From: Ilyonectria destructans
Taxonomy: Eukaryota > Ascomycota > Sordariomycetes > Hypocreales > Nectriaceae
Direction of reading: 5' to 3'
Length of the DNA: 64,000 nt
NCBI GenBank assembly: GCA_020740775.1
Contig: JAHEWK010000008.1
Location: forward strand, 1,302,001-1,366,000
Under the pieces are notes generated by a model. That model had not been told where the DNA came from, did not search any database, and worked only from the letters and a program-made list of their open reading frames with translations. Below, piece after piece: positions 44,142 to 55,739 of this stretch. A program made the position numbers and the translations under genes. Each line of letters opens with the position of its first letter. Within the stretch, counting starts at the first letter, position 1.

Positions 44142-47100
44142 GACGAGGCAGTCGGGGACGCCAGGGGACCATTGATGATGGCAGAGGAGGGAATGCGCAT
44201 GGAGGAGAGACGCGGTCGCTGGCGATTACGAAGGCGACGTCTCAAGAGGCTCCGGGCAGCGACTTTACGAAATCCACACCGATGGTGGAGTTGACTGTTG
44301 ACATGGAGGACGATAGACCGTCTTTCTTCATCATGTGAAAGTGGCCTTTGATGGGGCGACGGTTTCGTCACCTTCAATTATCAGTCAGCCAGGCCGCCCT
44401 GAGCCAACGAGATCGACGAGATGGAGCGAGCTAGCCAAGGCACAGCTCAACAGGAACCAGCACAAGCCACAGCGGCGCGTCACGTGAACCGAGGCTGAGT
44501 GGAGGAATTGTTAGCGGCATCGTCACGCTGGCGTCAGTGACGGAGGGTTTGCGGAGGGTGGTATTGCACCGGCTACTTCTGGCATGCTGCACGAAGTACA
44601 TGGAGTTGTGCCGCATTGTGCTGGCGACGCCGCAGCGACGTGATGGTCTGGAATTGACGATAGTTACATGCCAAGTTATGCCGACAAAAGGGGAAATGGC
44701 GAAACTCTCGGCCGCCGTCACCAGGCAAGACACGTGAGCATCTCCGGTCGACTGGCTGATGTTCAAGAGTCGTCTGCACATTACGGATAATTATAGAATG
44801 TCGCACATCGCACATCGTACGCATCGTCTTGCAAGTACCGGGGCATCTCGTGGGTTGCCACGGCTGATGGCTGCATGCTGCCATCTTGGAGGGGTACATC
44901 TGCAGAGCTGCAAGCCGACCTCAATTGGTGTCAGTGACACGTCAGACACGTCAGCCAAGTCTGGCCGACCGAGTATCCAGCCCAACTGATTCCAGCTCTT
45001 CAGGGCTTACATGTTGGCCCTGTAGCCGAAGGCCCATGAACCCCAAGGAATAACTGGAGTATGGAGACCGCCGACCTTGAGGCCCGTGGGAGAAAAATGC
45101 CACCACTGGTCGATCATGGAAGCTTTCGAAGCTCAACGTCGTAGGGAGGGGCCTCGGTAGAGATACGAAGCATACGCTCACACCACCTCCACACCGTGAA
45201 CGAGGATACGGTTCAGATCACGAATTGTTGTGACTCGCGCGGACTACGGCGTCTACGCGAGTACGCGAGACCGATGCAGGCGCAGAAATCAGACTATGGG
45301 CGTGCCCCGTCCCGACTCTATTTTCAAAAGCTCCGATCGAGGCGCCAAGTCCCCGGTCAATACTGGTGGCGTGTTTGGGGTTTTCAAAGGTTGGCGGGTT
45401 GTTTACTCTGGCTGGCTGGCGAGAAAAGCCACTCGCGTTCAGCTGCGCTCCCCCGCGAAAGCTCTGATCACCACAACACACCCATACACCCCAACTTGGT
45501 GGCTGGAGTTCTGGGACGCGGATGGCGTTCGGCAGTCGCAACAATACCTGTCAGACGTCCATCCATTGGACTGGAAAATATCTCCGCGTCGCACCAAAGT
45601 CCATTTTAGGGAGACCCAAGTCCCCCAGCCTCCCAAGGCGACACACCTCCGAGCTTATTCTCCAAGACACGAAAGAGGCGTGCAGCCCGAGATTCGCCGT
45701 GCCGAGTCTCGTGACGATGGTGACGATGTTTACTTCGTACAGTAGAAGGTGCACGATGCGTGATGTGATGGATCATCGTGGATACGATAGAGAACTAAAA
45801 CGGGAGTCTGTTCGGGTCGTTGCCCAGGCCCGATCGCTAGTTGTTGAGCCGCCAGATCCGGTTTCTCCACCCATGGTATTCTTGGCAGCCGAAGCTAGCA
45901 ACACGGGCTCTCCGGGCGGAGCCTCTTGGTATGGGGCCATGAACTGATCGCATGGCCGGACGGTCGGTCACAATCTTGACAGTTGGGATACGGACGCTGC
46001 CCATGGAGTCCTCGACTCAGACGCACCTCCCCGGCATTGTTGTCAGCGTTCGAGCAGGGGGGCTGGAGCAAATGTGGGCAATGACATGCTATATTATCTG
46101 CTGTACATTATATGTGTCGGAATTCAGACATCCAGAAAGTCGGAGATGGCTCCCCCGCAGCTTATCAAGAGCTGAGAGCTGAGGTCTAGACGGCGACCAT
46201 AGCTGCAAGAGCTCCACGTAGCGAGCTTCTCGTTGGTCACTGCCGTGTTGATGCTGCGTGCTTATGGCGGGCTGGGACATCCCATGCAGCAGCGCGCGTC
46301 CTTCCGTCCCGGGCTGCTTACGCCGTGGAGCTCACTGGAGTGATGCTGCTGTGCATCCCGTCGACAATCAGCAAGGCCAGGGCCAGGGACCAGGGGGTGG
46401 TTGACAAGCAGGCAAGCAACCACAAGGTGGCCGGCCAGCCGTGGAAGGGTCAACTTTGCCAAGGAAGACGGACAGCAGGGGGGCAAAAGAGCAGACAGGG
46501 GTCAGGGGACAAGAAACGGGGGCATCGTGAAGCTCTGGCGGACTGGGACCAATGGGTCGGGCCCGATCGCTTACTCGCTTACGACTAGGACGCGGGTGGT
46601 TTGACGGTTTAGCCGATTCTCTCGTATTCTCAATAGGAAAAGAACAAGTACGTATCTTACGGAGCTCTGGATACGGAAGACGGTGAGGGCGGCGTTGACA
46701 GGCTGGGAGCAGATCCGGATGGAGAAGACGGAGGCAGTAAGAAAAGCCTCGACACCAGAATACGAACGTGCCTTTGTGCAAGGTGTGGTGTATTTCGAGT
46801 TTTTGAAAGCATTGGCGACTTTTTAGGCTCGCTCACACACACACCCACAGTGACATCACTCAGCCCCAGCCCGAGCGACCTAGGCCCAGGCTCCACGCCA
46901 GCAGCCCGGCGCTGGCTGACGAAGCGCCAGTGGAGCGAGTGCGACATCCGCGTGCGGAGTTCGTACGCAGTACGGAGCAGAGCAGGAACCCGATCGCTTT
47001 TGGAGGGCCGGGAGACAAAGAATTGGAGGAAAAAAAGAAAAGAGTATCCCTGCTTGTGTGTTTACTCTGCCGTGGTCGTGCACTATGTAAGGGATGACTG

Positions 47101-48552
47101 TTGATGCTGAAGCTCGGAAAAGCGCTTTGTCAGAGCTAGCGGGGCAGCAGCGGCGGTCTGCAATGTGCACATCGGAAGGACGGATTGCATGCTACACAAG
47201 ACGTGCCAGCGTCACCGTCGAGGCCGATACAGACCTGAAGCGACCTGCGTGAGGGAGTCGCAGCGCCTGGGCAGACCACAGCCAGCGCCTGGGAGGCAGC
47301 CTCCAAGGTGCGCGACTCGCCTAACGTGCGTTGGCTAGGCCGGACCACTTGGTTTGCTTGCTTGCTCAGCGCCCAGCGCCCAGCGCCTAAAAAACACCCC
47401 CGGCATACCCAACCTCAGCTAATGTTCCCCCCGAGAACCCGCGCCGCGGTGCATCTGGGCGGGCACCACCACCCCTCTCCCCGGCCAGACCTGCGCCAGG
47501 TCCCCTTTCCGGGTGCCCCCATCCGCCGCCTAGCCCTGGGCACCGCCTCGCCTCTCCCGCGCCCGTATCGAGTGGTCATCAGTGGAGAGAAGCGCGCACG
47601 CTGGGGTTGGAGAGGGCATGGGTTGGCAGGGTGGTGGAGGAGGCATCTCGAGAGAGACAGCAAGAAAAAAGCGGATTGCTTCTTTTTTTGGTGGCGGCCG
47701 GGGTGGCTTTGGTTAAGAATGCCTGTGGTTGTCCCTCCCAACACCCGCCCGAGCCCAAAAAGCAACAGGCCAGGCCTTGAACTGTCCGTATCGCAGCCCC
47801 TTTGCCACCGCACTGGTGCAGTCCAGAATAAACTCTCACCAAGTGTGCGCTCTATTCTTACGGCCCTCTCAGCCTCAGCCCTCGCTCTCCCAAGCTCGTC
47901 CAGACAGCTGCGGAGCTCCTGTTCCCGACTAGCTCGGATTGTTGGCCTCGTTTCCTATCTGCACCTTGTTGCAGCTGCCTCCGCCGGTTCGTTTCGTGTT
48001 ACCATCTTGGCCGGGGCCCTCTGCGCTATCCGTTTTCCGTCTCTCCGTTTCCGCTCTTCCCTCTTTGTTCCTTTTGCTGCATCCCAGTATCCCAGTCGTC
48101 AGAGCCCCTCAATTCGTCCCAGTCCCTGTCCTCACTAATCCCACGGCCCTGTCCTGCCCCCGGTTTGTCACCACTCCCTCAGCACACGCCAGACACACCA
48201 GCCCAAGAAGACTCCGCACCCCACGACCCACGACATCTTGCCATCATCGATAAAGAGATATCTTCCCCTCCTCCTCCTCCAGTTTTCTTCTGGTCCAGTC
48301 ACAGCACCGATCTTCACCCTACCATCCTAGCATCAACCGCTACCCTCTCTCCACAGCCAGTCATTGATCGTCCCGGACGCCCAAAAAAACACCCGTCCAC
48401 TTTCGCCTCACACATGCAACTGCAAGACTAGAGACGACACTCCTGCATATCTGTCTTGGTCCCGTCTTGAGATCACCCTAGCGTCGGGTTACACTTTGCC
48501 TCTGCCGTTGCCGCAACCTACAAAACTCGCCTCATCCCTCCTCTCACTCAAG
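44142..48552. other. 4.4-kb region without a supportable protein gene; long leader at its right end
   Basis: Many overlapping short ORFs exist on both strands, but none shows a domain, coherent splice chain or protein-like composition. The first ~500 nt should be the sec59 promoter. From about 47,800 the plus strand becomes C/T-rich (ctccctcctc) and free of GT-AG signals up to the ATG at 48553, as expected of a long 5' leader. A noncoding RNA or a fast-evolving orphan gene could be hidden here. Confidence 0.5.
48414..48431 (+). promoter_or_regulatory. Short upstream ORF in the leader of the Ser/Thr-rich gene
   Basis: ATG CAA CTG CAA GAC TAG: a five-codon uORF ending 121 nt before the main ATG. 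If the leader starts upstream of it, it would lower or condition translation. Confidence 0.45.
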
Positions 48553-50024
48553 ATGGCCTCCTCCGATATTAAGCACGACTACAACATGGAGGCTGGACTA
48601 CTGAGCACACAAGGAGAGGAGAGGATGTTGACGAAGGAGGCCCAATTCCAGGACTCGGAGCTCGCCAATTCCCGTGATGACACCCGGACTACCTCATGCG
48701 CACGACGGGCTCTCATTGCCTTGGCAGTTGTCTGTCTCGTCGGTGTTGGTCTGGTTTCCCTTGGAGGTGGCGTCTGCCCTGGCCATCTCCGTCATACCGT
48801 GAACGGGGAGATCAGTGTCAAGGACGCTATCCACAGCCACAAGCCCAACCTGTCCGACTCCATGGCCCAGCTGGCCAGACGACAGGACAACCTCACCCCA
48901 GGTGCTTCCTCCAACACTGGCTCGGGAGATTCTTCAACGGACTCTGCCACGGAGCCTACGGCCGGCTCCACCGACGCCAGTACAACCGACCAGCCTTCGG
49001 ATACGGCCCAGGCTACTAGCACCCAGCCCGAGGCCAGCCAGACCAGCGACACGAGTGAGCCTCCATCCGCGACTTCAGGGTCCGATGAACCCTCTAACAC
49101 AAACACAGACCAACCCAGCAGCACCGCGGCCCAGGAATCTACTACCCAGGAAGCCTCTACCTCTAGCGAGGATACTCCTTCGTCTACTGAGCAATCTTCT
49201 TCGGATGCTGCCACCACCAGCAACGCGCCCTCCAGCACAGCCGCTGAGACCACCGCCGAATCCCAGTCCAGCAGCCAGGCCGAATCCACCACTGACTCCG
49301 GTACGTCCACTTCGGAAGCGGAACCTTCCGAAACGTCTTCCTCCTCTCCTAGTGAAACAGCCTCCATCTCCTCTTCTATCAGTACGTCTCCACCGGATAC
49401 CTCTTCTGCCTCTTTTCCGTCCTCGACGGGCTCCTCTAGTTCTGGCGATAGTATTTCTTCAGCCGAGTCCTCCTTCAGTACCAGTGATAGTCGTTCCTCA
49501 TCCGAGTCCCTGGAATCGACTGAGACAGCCAGTACCTCTGGTATGTGGGGACCCTGCTGTTCAAGCTCATCCCGGAGCCGAGCACATGATCCCGGAATCC
49601 CGGAGCCCGTTGCCATTTTTCGATACCACCGACTTGTTCTAAGCCTGCAAGTGCGGCTCGTACCTGGATTTTGCCATGAGACTGTTTCGCTGCGTGCATG
49701 TCGAATTATTATCATGAACGCGATTTGCTAACAAATTATACAGCTGATCAGGCTTCATCCACCACGTCGGATTCAACCAAGGAGAGGACCATCACCACCG
49801 GTACGAGAACCACCTCTAGTGCTGTGAAGAAGACCTTCACCGCCACCATGGAGAACGGTGGTATCACCACTCTCACTTCGACATCCTGGGTCGCAGTTGT
49901 CCCCAACTCCCAGTCCACCTCCGCCAGCGACGCCAGTCTGCAGAATGCGGCTTCTCAGTCCTCCATTTCCGGCGTTCTCTCTGCTGTCATCAGCATGATG
50001 TTCGGCGGTCTCCTGCTCCTATAA
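48553..50024 (+). CDS. Ser/Thr-rich mucin-like membrane protein, function unknown
   Basis: 422 aa from exons 48553-49540 and 49744-50024, joined across a 203-nt intron (GTATGT...TATACAG, long for this window). The N-terminal 51 residues are polar (MASSDIKHDYNMEAGLLST). One TM helix follows at about 52-74 (RALIALAVVCLVGVGLVSLG). A ~300-residue stretch made almost only of Ser, Thr, Glu, Pro, Gln and Ala comes next, likely heavily O-mannosylated and extracellular. A final module has TFTATMENGGITTLTSTSWV, and the C-terminus is hydrophobic (GVLSAVISMMFGGLLLL), ending at the stop, like a GPI-attachment signal or second helix. The topology (type II anchor plus C-terminal hydrophobic end) is unusual. 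It could be a wall sensor or adhesive wall protein. I recognise no named family. Confidence 0.75.
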
Positions 50025-50713
50025 GCAGCAACATCAGAGCATGCATCTTTATCCATGTGCGCGCGGCATATCATACCCGGCTGGGATTTTGCGAGCGAGT
50101 TTTATCACATCGGGCTCAACTTTAACGAATTTGACGGTTCTCTCTTTTACGGAAACATTCCAGGGTTTGGAAAATGGGAAATAATAATAGACGGTGGAGC
50201 GAAATCAGACGCTCAGGCAGAATGGACAATGATCTAGACAAGGACAGCCATCCATAAAACGGTTGTGTCTTTGGTGGAGTGGGGACTGGGAATCATAGCA
50301 TGGCGCATACCATACTTGCCGATACGAACGGATGTAGAAAGGAAGCCAGGCAGTAAAAAGACGTTTGGCGTTTCGTCATATACGAGGTCTTATTTTTGGA
50401 CGTGATTGGTGATTTTCTTATCCACACAGCCACCACGCCGACGAGCAACCCCAATTGCCCCATAATACAACACGAGGACTCGCAGGAATGTCAGCGAGGA
50501 TCAATGGCAGCAGGCCGATGCACAGTTCGCTCCTGGTTATCCCAAGTTCCAGGACAACCCTGCATCACACCGCTCCTAGTATCAAGGCGGTGACGAAAGA
50601 TTGGTGATGCCATAGCATTTTATTGCGAAAATCGAGGGTATATCCAAATGCTCCAAACTCCCATTCACATGTGATTCTGCCCCTATCCTTCACATGCCGA
50701 CCAGTACATGTCC
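50025..50713. other. Convergent 3' region of the Ser/Thr-rich and FAM32A genes
   Basis: 689 nt. No gene or repeat seen. Confidence 0.45.
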
Positions 50714-51163
50714 TTAGCCAGGTCCAATGCGAGGCATGTCATGGTGCTCGCTCAGCCTGGAGAGGTAGGTGTTGAGTTCCTCCACTCGCTCCTTGTGCGT
50801 CTTGAGTAGTTCAGGTCGGGAGCCGGAGGATTCTGCCAGCTGAAGGAGCTGCAAGATACGTGGTTAGTGGCTGACGGATGGCGCGCTGAGATAAAATAGT
50901 CCACTTACCCGCTTCCGTTTGATTTCTTCGTGTCGCTTCTCCGACTCAGTCTTTTGCACCACGGGTCGGTCGTCGTCCTCCTCCTCGTCGGCCTTGTCCT
51001 TGGCCTTCTTGTCTTCGGCGGCGTTGCCCTTCTTGACCACTTCTTTTCCAATGTTCTTCTCAAGGTCAGACTTGTCGCGCTTCTTCTTCTTCTTGTGCAC
51101 CTTTGCTCCCTTCAGCTTGAGGGCGCCGCCGCCCCCGACGACGCTGTATTCGTCGGAAGCCAT
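50714..51163 (-). CDS. FAM32A-like protein
   Basis: 129 aa from exons 51163-50909 and 50848-50714 (60-nt intron). Small basic nuclear protein. The human relative FAM32A is reported in the catalytic spliceosome. The N-terminal half is Lys-rich (LKGAKVHKKKKKRDKSDLEK) with an acidic patch (DEEEDDDRP). The conserved C-terminus includes TESEKRHEEIKRKR, then LLKTHKERVEELNTYLSRL and the terminal SEHHDMPRIGPG, the family hallmark. The second exon is exactly 45 codons and was found by joining the CGG|GTAAGT donor to a TTGCAG acceptor after a CACTAACC branch site. Start: ATG at 51163. An upstream Met in frame (MSRQ...) is possible but less likely. Confidence 0.92.
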
Positions 51164-51693
51164 GATGTTGATGCCGGAAGTTGGTTGCCTGCTCATGCGC
51201 TGAGGTCGAAGTAGGGGAGGGGCAGCGCCACACTATTACTTAAGCATGTGGCGCTGCCCCGGCCAATGACGTGGGGTTAAACCGTTTTCGATGCTCAATA
51301 GCGGATCGCCGTAACGTCGGACCCAGACCATCGCTGGCGGTTTGAGTCTCCTATCTTGTGTCCTTTCAACCTTGGACTTTTGCCCAGGTTTTAGTACCAG
51401 AGTCTCAGTAAAGCCTTCGCACGGAAGATCGACTGTCTTAATCAGTACCGCACGATTCATCACGACGCACCGATCAATTACCGCAGCGCAGGCAGCATTT
51501 CAACTCCATCGACCAACCTCCTGTCACGACCCTTGGCTTCGAGATCGACTCGGCCGCCTTCCCTGAGCCTAGAAGTCTCGATCGACCGCGATGGGCTGTC
51601 GCTGCTAGATCCTACGTCGCCTCATTGGAACACTGCGGACGGTCGATTGAGGACCACAGGTCGCCACGAAGGGAGAACTAGCACATCGTCGCA
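51164..51693. promoter_or_regulatory. Divergent promoter region, FAM32A-like and amino-acid transporter genes
   Basis: 530 nt between two divergent starts, containing the perfect inverted repeat annotated separately. Confidence 0.5.
51219..51260. repeat. Perfect 14-bp inverted repeat in the FAM32A/transporter promoter
   Basis: Arms ggggcagcgccaca (51219-51232) and tgtggcgctgcccc (51247-51260) are exact reverse complements separated by 14 nt. It lies 56 nt upstream of the FAM32A ATG. It could be a dimeric factor site, a cruciform or a stem in the 5' UTR. Confidence 0.85.
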
Positions 51694-53571
51694 ATGGCAC
51701 CCTACGGGCTGGCGCCGCACACGCGGGACTCCCTTGAGCTTGCATCCCTGGCCAGCTCAAGCCAGCTAAACGAAGACGCCGTAACCGAAGTGTCCTCGCG
51801 GCCAAGCATCTCGTCGTCACGGCGGCTGTCCCTCGAACAGGATGATCCTTTGGACAGCGCGAACCCTGCGGGACGGCTCGGCCGGTCGTACTCGGTGTCG
51901 TCGGCGTTCGACTTTTCGGCCAACTTGTTCCCGCTGAGCTCGACGGCGGGTGGTGGCGGATACGCACCCATTGGAGCGCCTACTTCGGCGGCGCGACCGA
52001 ATGGCGGGTTGGGGGGTGGATCGCTTGAGAAGCACAAGACGCTGACATACCTCAACGGGTTGTCGCTAATAGTCGGGTTGATCATCGGTTCTGGCATCTT
52101 TTCCTCGCCGGGCCAGGTGAGCTCCAAAATCGGGTCCCCTGGCGCATCCCTGATCGTCTGGGTCATCGCGGGCATTCTCGCCTGGACAGGTGCCGCATCC
52201 TACGCCGAACTCGGCGGCGCTATTCCCCTAAACGGCGGTGCGCAGGTCTACCTGGCTAAGACGTTTGGCGAGCTATCGGGATTCCTCTTCACCTGGGTGG
52301 CCATGCTTGTCCTCAAGCCCGGCAGCGCCGCCATCATCGCCATCATCATGGGCGAGTACCTGGTGCGGGCCTTCATTGGGCCCGACGCCGAGACGGTCAA
52401 CCCCTGGATCACCAAGGCGGTGGCTCTCGTGGGCGTCGCGATAGTGACGTTTCTGAATTGTGTTTCTACGCGGGTCGGGACCCGCGTGAATGATATGCTC
52501 ATGTTTATGAAGTTTGTCGCATTGATAGGTGTTACGGTTATTGGTGTTGTGGTGGCTATTACGGGCAAAACTTGGAAAGGCAAGGCCAATGACGAATGGA
52601 AGACACACGACTGGTTCGCGAATACGTCCACGGACATGTCTGCTTGGGCACTGGCACTTTATGCGGGCCTGTGGGCGTATGATGGATGGGACAACGTGAG
52701 TAAAACCACTGATTTTTGTGTCATGAAGAGAAGCTAATCATTGTGCTCGCAGACAAACTACGTGGTGGGTGAATTTCGAAACCCATCTCGAGACCTGCCG
52801 CGGGTGATCCACACGGCGATGCCACTGGTCATTTTGAGCTATGTGCTGGCGAATGTGGCCTACTTCCTCGTCCTACCCATGGAGTCAATGAACGGCTCCA
52901 ACACCGTGGCCGTCATGTTTGGCTCTAAGGTGTTTGGATCGGCAGGCTCTCTAATTCTCGCTCTGATCGTCAGCGCAAGCTGCTTCGGCGCCCTCAACTC
53001 GTCCACCTTTACGTCAAGCCGCCTCGCTTACGCCGCTGGCAAGGAAGGGTACATTCCCTCCGTTTTCGGCACCCTTGGCGTCGGCAACGACGAAGACCAC
53101 GGTCTATCCACCCAGCGCCAACGCAGCTGGCTCAGCAAGAAGATGCGCCGGATGTTTGGCGACGAGGACACGGGCCTGTTCTACACGCCCGTGTACGCCT
53201 TGATCCTCAACAGCATGCTCACCGCGGCGTACTGCGTGGTGGGGGAGTTCAGCACGCTCGTCACCTTTTACGGCGTCGCGGGGTATACGTTTTACTTCAT
53301 CACCGTGCTCGGCCTCATCGTCCTGCGCGTGCGCGAGCCGGAGCTCGAGCGCCCGTACAAGACGTGGCTCACGACGCCCATCATCTTCTGCTGCGTGAGC
53401 CTGTTCCTGCTGAGCCGCGCCGTCTTCGCGCAGCCGTTGCAGACCATCACGGTCGTCACCTTTGTCGTCGCCGGCATTCCCGTGTACTTCTGGCGCATTC
53501 GCGGCCGGGACGACGTGGTGACCAGAAGGCAGCCGAGCAGCGAGAAGAAGTGGTGGCAATTCTGGAAGTAG
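51694..53571 (+). CDS. LAT/APC-type amino-acid transporter
   Basis: Plasma-membrane amino-acid permease of the APC superfamily, closest in appearance to L-type (SLC7, Mup1-like) transporters. Exons are 51694-52695 and 52753-53571 (57-nt intron), giving 606 aa. The cytosolic N-terminus is ~115 residues, Ser-rich (SSRRLSLEQDD, LGRSYSVSS), likely a phosphorylation and ubiquitination region controlling endocytosis. TM1 has the substrate-backbone motif GLIIGSGIFSSPG. Other clear segments are AGILAWTGAASYAELGGAIP, LWAYDGWDNTNYVVGEFRNP (TM6 unwound region) and SASCFGALNSSTFTSSRLAYAAG. About 12 helices are visible. The tail ends SEKKWWQFWK. The substrate is not readable from sequence. Confidence 0.92.
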
Positions 53572-54123
53572 CCTCCACCTAGCATACTTACAACGAGGCG
53601 GACGAATATGTACTCACGACAGGCGTGTTGGATAGAGTCATGATTGGGATCAGCGATGATGAGTAAGATGCCAATTGACTAAGAGAATTCAGTATTAGTG
53701 GCACTAGTGTATACCCCGTAATTAATTAGAAAATGCAGCGCTGCAGGACATGAGAATGCAAGCATTCATCAGACTTCAAGTATGTATCAGACTCAAGCAT
53801 CAATCAATCCTAAGGTCAAAGTGATTGATAGAAGTAGATAAAGGAAAGAGGGAAAGGAATATCACATCGTCTAACATTCACAAGGCAGATTTGGGACCAG
53901 TTGTATGATTAATTTAACGTTTTTATTCTCTCATTTCTGCGACGCTATTCTTTCCTGCGTCTGTCGCAGTGGAAGTTGGTACAAGCCATCTATCTGTTCC
54001 AGTGGCGTCGTCATGCATCCATTCCCGACCACGCGGGTCTCAAGGCCAGGCCAATATTGGATCCTTGGATCCTCCACCCGTCATATGCAGGTACTAGTTC
54101 TCCGGTCCCTGTATCGCGGGCAT
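53572..54123. other. Convergent 3' region of the transporter and formate dehydrogenase genes
   Basis: 552 nt, AT-rich. Repeated caagtatgtatcagactcaa-like words near 53760-53800 are imperfect. No gene seen. Confidence 0.45.
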
Positions 54124-55739
54124 TTACTTGCGCTGGCCGTAGGCCTTGGTGGCGTAGTCGCCGCCGTGGACGATGAGGTCCTCGGGGCGGTAGTCGAACT
54201 TGCCGGTGAGGTAGCTGGTGAGGATGGCCTTGGTGCCGTCGGCGTAGCGCTTCTGAGCGTCGAGCGAGGTGCCGGACATGTGGGGGACCATGGCGTTGCC
54301 TCCGCCGAAGGGGTTCTTGGCGGTGCGCAGGACGTGGTCGCCGGGGGCGGGCTGGGGGAACCAGACATCACCACCGTAGCCGGCGAGGTGGCCGGACTTG
54401 AGGGCGGCGGCGACGTCCTCCTTGACGACGATGGCGCCGCGGGCGGTGTTGACGAGGTAAGAGCCCTTCTTCATCTTGGAGATGAGGTCCGCGTTGAAGA
54501 GACCCTTGGTCTTCTCGTGGAGGGGGCAGTTGATGGTGACAATGTCACACTGGGCGAGGAGCTCCTCGAGGGTGTCGACGCGGCGGCAGCCAATCTCGGC
54601 CTCCTTCTCGGGGCTCAGGGGCTGGTAGTCGTAGTAGAGGAGCTCCTTGCAGTCGAAGGGCTTGAGGCGGCGGAGGACGCGCTCGCCGATGCGGCCGACG
54701 GCGACGGTGCCGACGACCTTGCCCTCGAGGTCGTACTCCTGCTTGGCGGCGCCGGCGACGTCCCACTCGCCACGCTCAATCTGCTCGTGGGCGGGGACGA
54801 AGTTGCGGATGAGGACCAGGATGGTCATCAGGACGTGCTCGGCGACGGAGACGACGTTGGAGCCGGTGACCTCGGCGACGGTGATGCCGCCGTTGGTCTT
54901 GTTGGCGGCGTTGAGGTCGACGTGGTCGGAGCCGATGCCGGCGGTGATGGCAATCTTGAGCTTCTTGGCCTTGGCGAGGCGCTCAGCGGTCAGGTAGCCG
55001 GGGTGGAAGCTGGAGGGGATGTTAGTACTGTGGGATAGAGCATTGACAATGAGAGAGCACGTACGGAGTGGTGATGATAATCTCAGCATCGACCAGCTCC
55101 TCGTCGAACTTGGAGCCCTCACGGTCCTTGTCGGAGGTGGTAACCAGGGTGTGGCCCTGGTCCTCGAGCCACTTGCGGATGCCGAGCTCGTTCTCGGTGG
55201 TTCCGAGAAGCTCGGGAACCTATGCGTGGAAGCCATGTTAGCTGCCGTTCTAGTCAATGTGCGTGGTGTTGCATCCGTGTAAGTGAGGGAGTGAGGGGAG
55301 TGGGCCGGCCGGCTGTAAGCGTCGATTGCGGTCTTGCAGTGTCGCATTATTTGCCCGGCATCATGCACGAGAAGCCCAAGGCCCAGAAGCCGGCCACCAC
55401 ACCCCGCATCGGTTGTTTTGGGCTGGAGGTGGCTGATGGTTGGATCCTGCTCGAGATGCATGGCTTTCCCCGCGTTTGGGGATCGGCGCGGAGGGGAGGA
55501 GGGTGTGGGGGGGAAGAAGAAGAAGACGACGACAGGGCAATCAAAGGAATGGAAAGAAAAGAACAAGACGAGAGAGAGATAGAGAGAGAGAAATGGATCA
55601 CGTACGTCAAGAGCGTGCTGACCGCCGTCGTAGAGGACGAGAAGAACCTTGACCTGTGGTGGTTGTGAGCAACATGGTCCGGTTTGATGTCGAGGATGAT
55701 GGCATCCAAGAGCGGGGAAGAAGGAGGGAGACATACCAT
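54124..55739 (-). CDS. fdh: NAD-dependent formate dehydrogenase
   Basis: Oxidises formate to CO2 with NAD+, in formate detoxification and one-carbon metabolism; cytosolic. Four exons: 55739-55737 (only the ATG), 55653-55606, 55219-55065 and 55009-54124, giving 363 aa, the normal size. Catalytic residues as in other FDHs are seen: Asn121 in [11 protein letters not shown], Arg259 in NTARGAIV, Asp283 and Gln288 in GGDVWFPQP, and His312 in PHMSGTS. The NAD-binding Rossmann loop reads [13 protein letters not shown], so the first Gly of the usual GxGxxG is Ala172. The first intron follows the start codon directly (ATG|GTATGT), and the second is 386 nt with a GA-rich microsatellite. Convergent with the transporter. 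Confidence 0.95.
55568..55592. repeat. GA/CT microsatellite in formate dehydrogenase intron 2
   Basis: An almost pure (GA)n tract interrupted by one T, inside the 386-nt intron 55605-55220. Such tracts vary in length between strains. Confidence 0.85.

Noticed and set aside
47308..48138. 276-codon plus-strand ORF upstream of the Ser/Thr-rich gene
   Set aside because: Arg/Pro/His/Ser composition, no domain, and lies in the probable promoter/leader.
48792..49715. 307-codon minus-strand ORF opposite the Ser/Thr-rich gene
   Set aside because: Mirror of Ser/Thr codons (gives Glu/Val/Ser); the plus-strand model has a TM helix and good splice sites.
53905..55038. 377-codon plus-strand ORF opposite formate dehydrogenase
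   Set aside because: Antisense to conserved FDH exons with strong third-position GC; Gly/Val/Ala/Asp repeats without any family signal.
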